64,000 nt of DNA from assembly GCA_019359155.1 (NCBI GenBank), contig JAHHHV010000065.1, forward strand, positions 1 through 64,000, written 5' to 3'. Position 1 is the stretch's first letter; each line of letters begins with the position of its first letter. Positions 62,374 through 64,000 of the stretch are shown here, piece after piece. The notes below the pieces were generated by a model. The model had not been told where the DNA came from and made no database searches. It saw nothing but the letters and a program-made list of their open reading frames with translations. A program made the position numbers and the translations under genes. Origin of the DNA: Pegethrix bostrychoides GSE-TBD4-15B (GTDB lineage: Bacteria; Cyanobacteriota; Cyanobacteriia; Elainellales; Elainellaceae).

Positions 62374-63114
62374 CTAGACCACGAACTGCATCAGCCAGAA
62401 AGCCAGTCCGGCACTGCCCAGCGGCACCGTCAAATTGTCGATACCCAATTTTGAGAAAGCTTCTAGCAGCGCTGCCGCTACTGCCACAAGGATTGCCACT
62501 AGCCAAATCTGCCAGAGATTGCCATAGACCGCCAGCAAAACCAAACTGCTGACCAAACTGCTGACTATCAACATGGTCAAGCTGCCTTCCCAGCTCTTTT
62601 GAATCCCGCCTAGGCTATACGGATGCCGTCCCCAGCGCTGGCCAATCAGAGCGGCAAAGCCATCACCCCAGGTCATCACCAGCACGCCCAATACGGCAAA
62701 CTGCGGCGCAGTCTGCCAGAAGCAGGCAATTAGCACCCCAATGCTGACTGCATAGAAAAACGTGCCCAGGCTCTTGCGACCAACGCTGTTGATCCCCGGC
62801 AGAAGCGGCAGCCGATAGGAGAGCAGCGTCACCAGGCTAAACAGCACCGACGCGCCGATCCCCACAGCCGCCGGAAGCTTTAGCCACCAGGCAAACAGAA
62901 TCACGTTGCCCGTGCCAATATGCACGACTTTACGAATCACTTCCGGCTCAACGACTTTCCAGGCTTGAAGGCTAAAGGCCAAAAGCACCACAAAGCCTAC
63001 CCAGGCCGCAGCAAGGCCGATTTGCAGCCAGAGGGTTGGTTCTGTCAGCTGAGCCAGTTCATCGAATACTAGTTCATCGAACAACGGTAGATCCTGCAAA
63101 CCGATATTTTTCAT
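62374..63114 (-). CDS. Phytol/polyprenol kinase-like membrane protein
   Basis: This 246-residue protein has seven or so membrane segments. EPEVIRKVVHIGTGNVILF and VMTWGDGFAALIGQRWGRH with IQKSWEGSLTML match the dolichol/phytol kinase family (VTE5-like), which phosphorylates phytol or related prenols with CTP for tocopherol recycling. Start 63114 (MKNIGLQDL) is preferred over an upstream frame that runs through a 13-bp repeat. It converges on ccs1. Confidence 0.85.
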   Translation of the reverse strand: MKNIGLQDLPLFDELVFDELAQLTEPTLWLQIGLAAAWVGFVVLLAFSLQAWKVVEPEVIRKVVHIGTGNVILFAWWLKLPAAVGIGASVLFSLVTLLSYRLPLLPGINSVGRKSLGTFFYAVSIGVLIACFWQTAPQFAVLGVLVMTWGDGFAALIGQRWGRHPYSLGGIQKSWEGSLTMLIVSSLVSSLVLLAVYGNLWQIWLVAILVAVAAALLEAFSKLGIDNLTVPLGSAGLAFWLMQFVV

Positions 63115-63149
63115 ACTGTAGAGGATCTTGTTCCCGCCTGAGCAGCACC

Positions 63150-63192
63150 GCCATTCACAGCCGTCATTCACAGCCGTCATTCACAGCCGCCA
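63150..63192. repeat. 13-bp tandem repeat
   Basis: ATTCACAGCCGTC is repeated three times in the divergent region before the kinase and epimerase genes. Confidence 0.85.
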
Positions 63193-63255
63193 TCGGGCTC
63201 AGGGTTCTATACTAAGCTCTGTAAGATCCAAAGCCAGATTGAATCAGAATTCATT

Positions 63256-64000
63256 ATGAAAGTAGCGGTAACAGGTGCAACCGGATTTGTCGGCAGTCGG
63301 CTGGTCGCAAAGCTTCAGCAATCCGGGGAGCAGGTTCTAGTGCTGACTCGAAACCCAGCCAAGGCCGAGCAGATCTTTTCCAAAGCTGCTTTTCCTACCG
63401 TCGAAATTATCGCCTATCAGCCGCTGCAATCCGGCGATTGGCAGAGTCGCATCTCAGGCTGTGAGGGCGTAGTGAATCTGGCTGGCGCACCGATTGCCGA
63501 GAGCCGCTGGACGGCAGAACGCAAGCAAGAGATTCTAGAGAGCCGTACGATTGGCACAGCCAAGATTGTGGAAGCGATTGCCCAGGCCCGCGACAAGCCT
63601 ACCGTGCTCGTCAACTCCTCGGCCATCGGCTACTACGGCACCAGCGAAACAGCGGTGTTTGACGAAACCAGCCCCGCCGGAACCGATTTTTTGGCGCAGG
63701 TCTGCCAAGCCTGGGAAGCCGAGGCCGAGCACGTGAAAGCGTCCGGCACCCGGCTCGTAATTTTACGAACTGGCATTGTAGTTGGTGCAGGCGGCGCAGT
63801 CGCTAAAATGATGCTGCCGTTTCAACTCTTTGCAGGGGGGCCCTTGGGCAGCGGCAAACAGTGGTTCTCCTGGATTCACATTGATGACCTGGTCAGCTTG
63901 ATTGTGCAGGCATTGTGTCAGCCTGATCTAGAAGGCGTTTTGAATGCCACAGCGCCACAGCCCGTCAAAATGGCAGAACTCTGCCGAGCTTTAGGAGAAG
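63256..64000 (+). CDS. TIGR01777 family NAD(P)-dependent epimerase, truncated by window end
   Basis: This extended-SDR protein begins MKVAVTGATGFVGSRLVAKL and has VNLAGAPIAESRWTAERKQE, SSAIGYYGT and GGPLGSGKQWFSWIHIDDL, the marker motifs of the TIGR01777/YfcH family, homologous to plant GC1. 248 codons are visible and the stop lies beyond the window. The family is associated with cell-division effects in plastids and cyanobacteria; the reaction is unknown. Confidence 0.93.
   Translation, partial: MKVAVTGATGFVGSRLVAKLQQSGEQVLVLTRNPAKAEQIFSKAAFPTVEIIAYQPLQSGDWQSRISGCEGVVNLAGAPIAESRWTAERKQEILESRTIGTAKIVEAIAQARDKPTVLVNSSAIGYYGTSETAVFDETSPAGTDFLAQVCQAWEAEAEHVKASGTRLVILRTGIVVGAGGAVAKMMLPFQLFAGGPLGSGKQWFSWIHIDDLVSLIVQALCQPDLEGVLNATAPQPVKMAELCRALGE

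Noticed and set aside
2-64000. Dense HIP1 (GCGATCGC) pattern
   Set aside because: Only a handful of copies were noticed, fewer than in HIP1-rich cyanobacteria.

Overview
This window is cyanobacterial chromosome. The lineage markers are psbX next to ycf66, a tRNA-Leu(UAA) gene split by a group I intron, EbsA, a PatD-like protein, CGLD27/DUF1230, DUF2996, System II cytochrome c assembly (CcdA plus Ccs1) and a complete pix-type phototaxis operon. By eye the sequence is moderately GC-rich with only a handful of HIP1 palindromes. A Leptolyngbya-like filamentous freshwater or soil cyanobacterium is my inference; the sequence does not prove it.

Layout. 1-5.9 kb is the most accessory-looking part: a two-gene sensor kinase operon (one kinase has an N-terminal cupin), an AT-rich membrane protein gene, two attC-like imperfect palindromes, a degenerate 40-41 bp tandem array and a 157-bp element bounded by 14-bp inverted repeats. 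5.9-7.8 kb holds a divergent SDR/LysR pair with a T-N11-A operator. 7.8-10.4 kb is a minus-strand group lepB-uma2-moaA, followed by a 28-codon ORF whose start lies in interleaved inverted repeats. 10.5-14.7 kb has guaA, four evenly spaced DnaA-box-like 9-mers, and a large Lhr-like helicase. 14.8-25.5 kb carries an esterase, DUF2237, thrC with a MoaD/ThiS-like gene and DUF2996, an S1C protease, ycf66-psbX, patD-like, rsh and an HpsJ-like gene. 25.6-32.7 kb has a GH10-like protein, a sugar transferase, a fatty acid hydroxylase family protein, a response regulator and a TPR protein. 32.9-42.6 kb has sdhA, mutS, a ribbon-helix-helix/Nudix pair and an rsfS-CGLD27-asparaginase group.

42.7-51.3 kb is the pix operon, transcribed pixG-H-I-J-L on the minus strand, with a receptor carrying two bilin-type GAF domains. 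51.8-64 kb has ebsA, a BaiN-like flavoprotein, thrB, an HtrA protease, a conserved unknown, the split tRNA-Leu, an outer-membrane-type protein, ccdA-ccs1, a phytol kinase-like gene and a truncated TIGR01777 epimerase.

No CRISPR array, complete insertion sequence, prophage or recognisable multi-gene defence system was seen. The features that gene content does not explain are the structured 28-codon ORF, the DnaA-box array, the attC-like sites, and short tandem duplications throughout whose periods are multiples of three inside genes but mostly not between genes.
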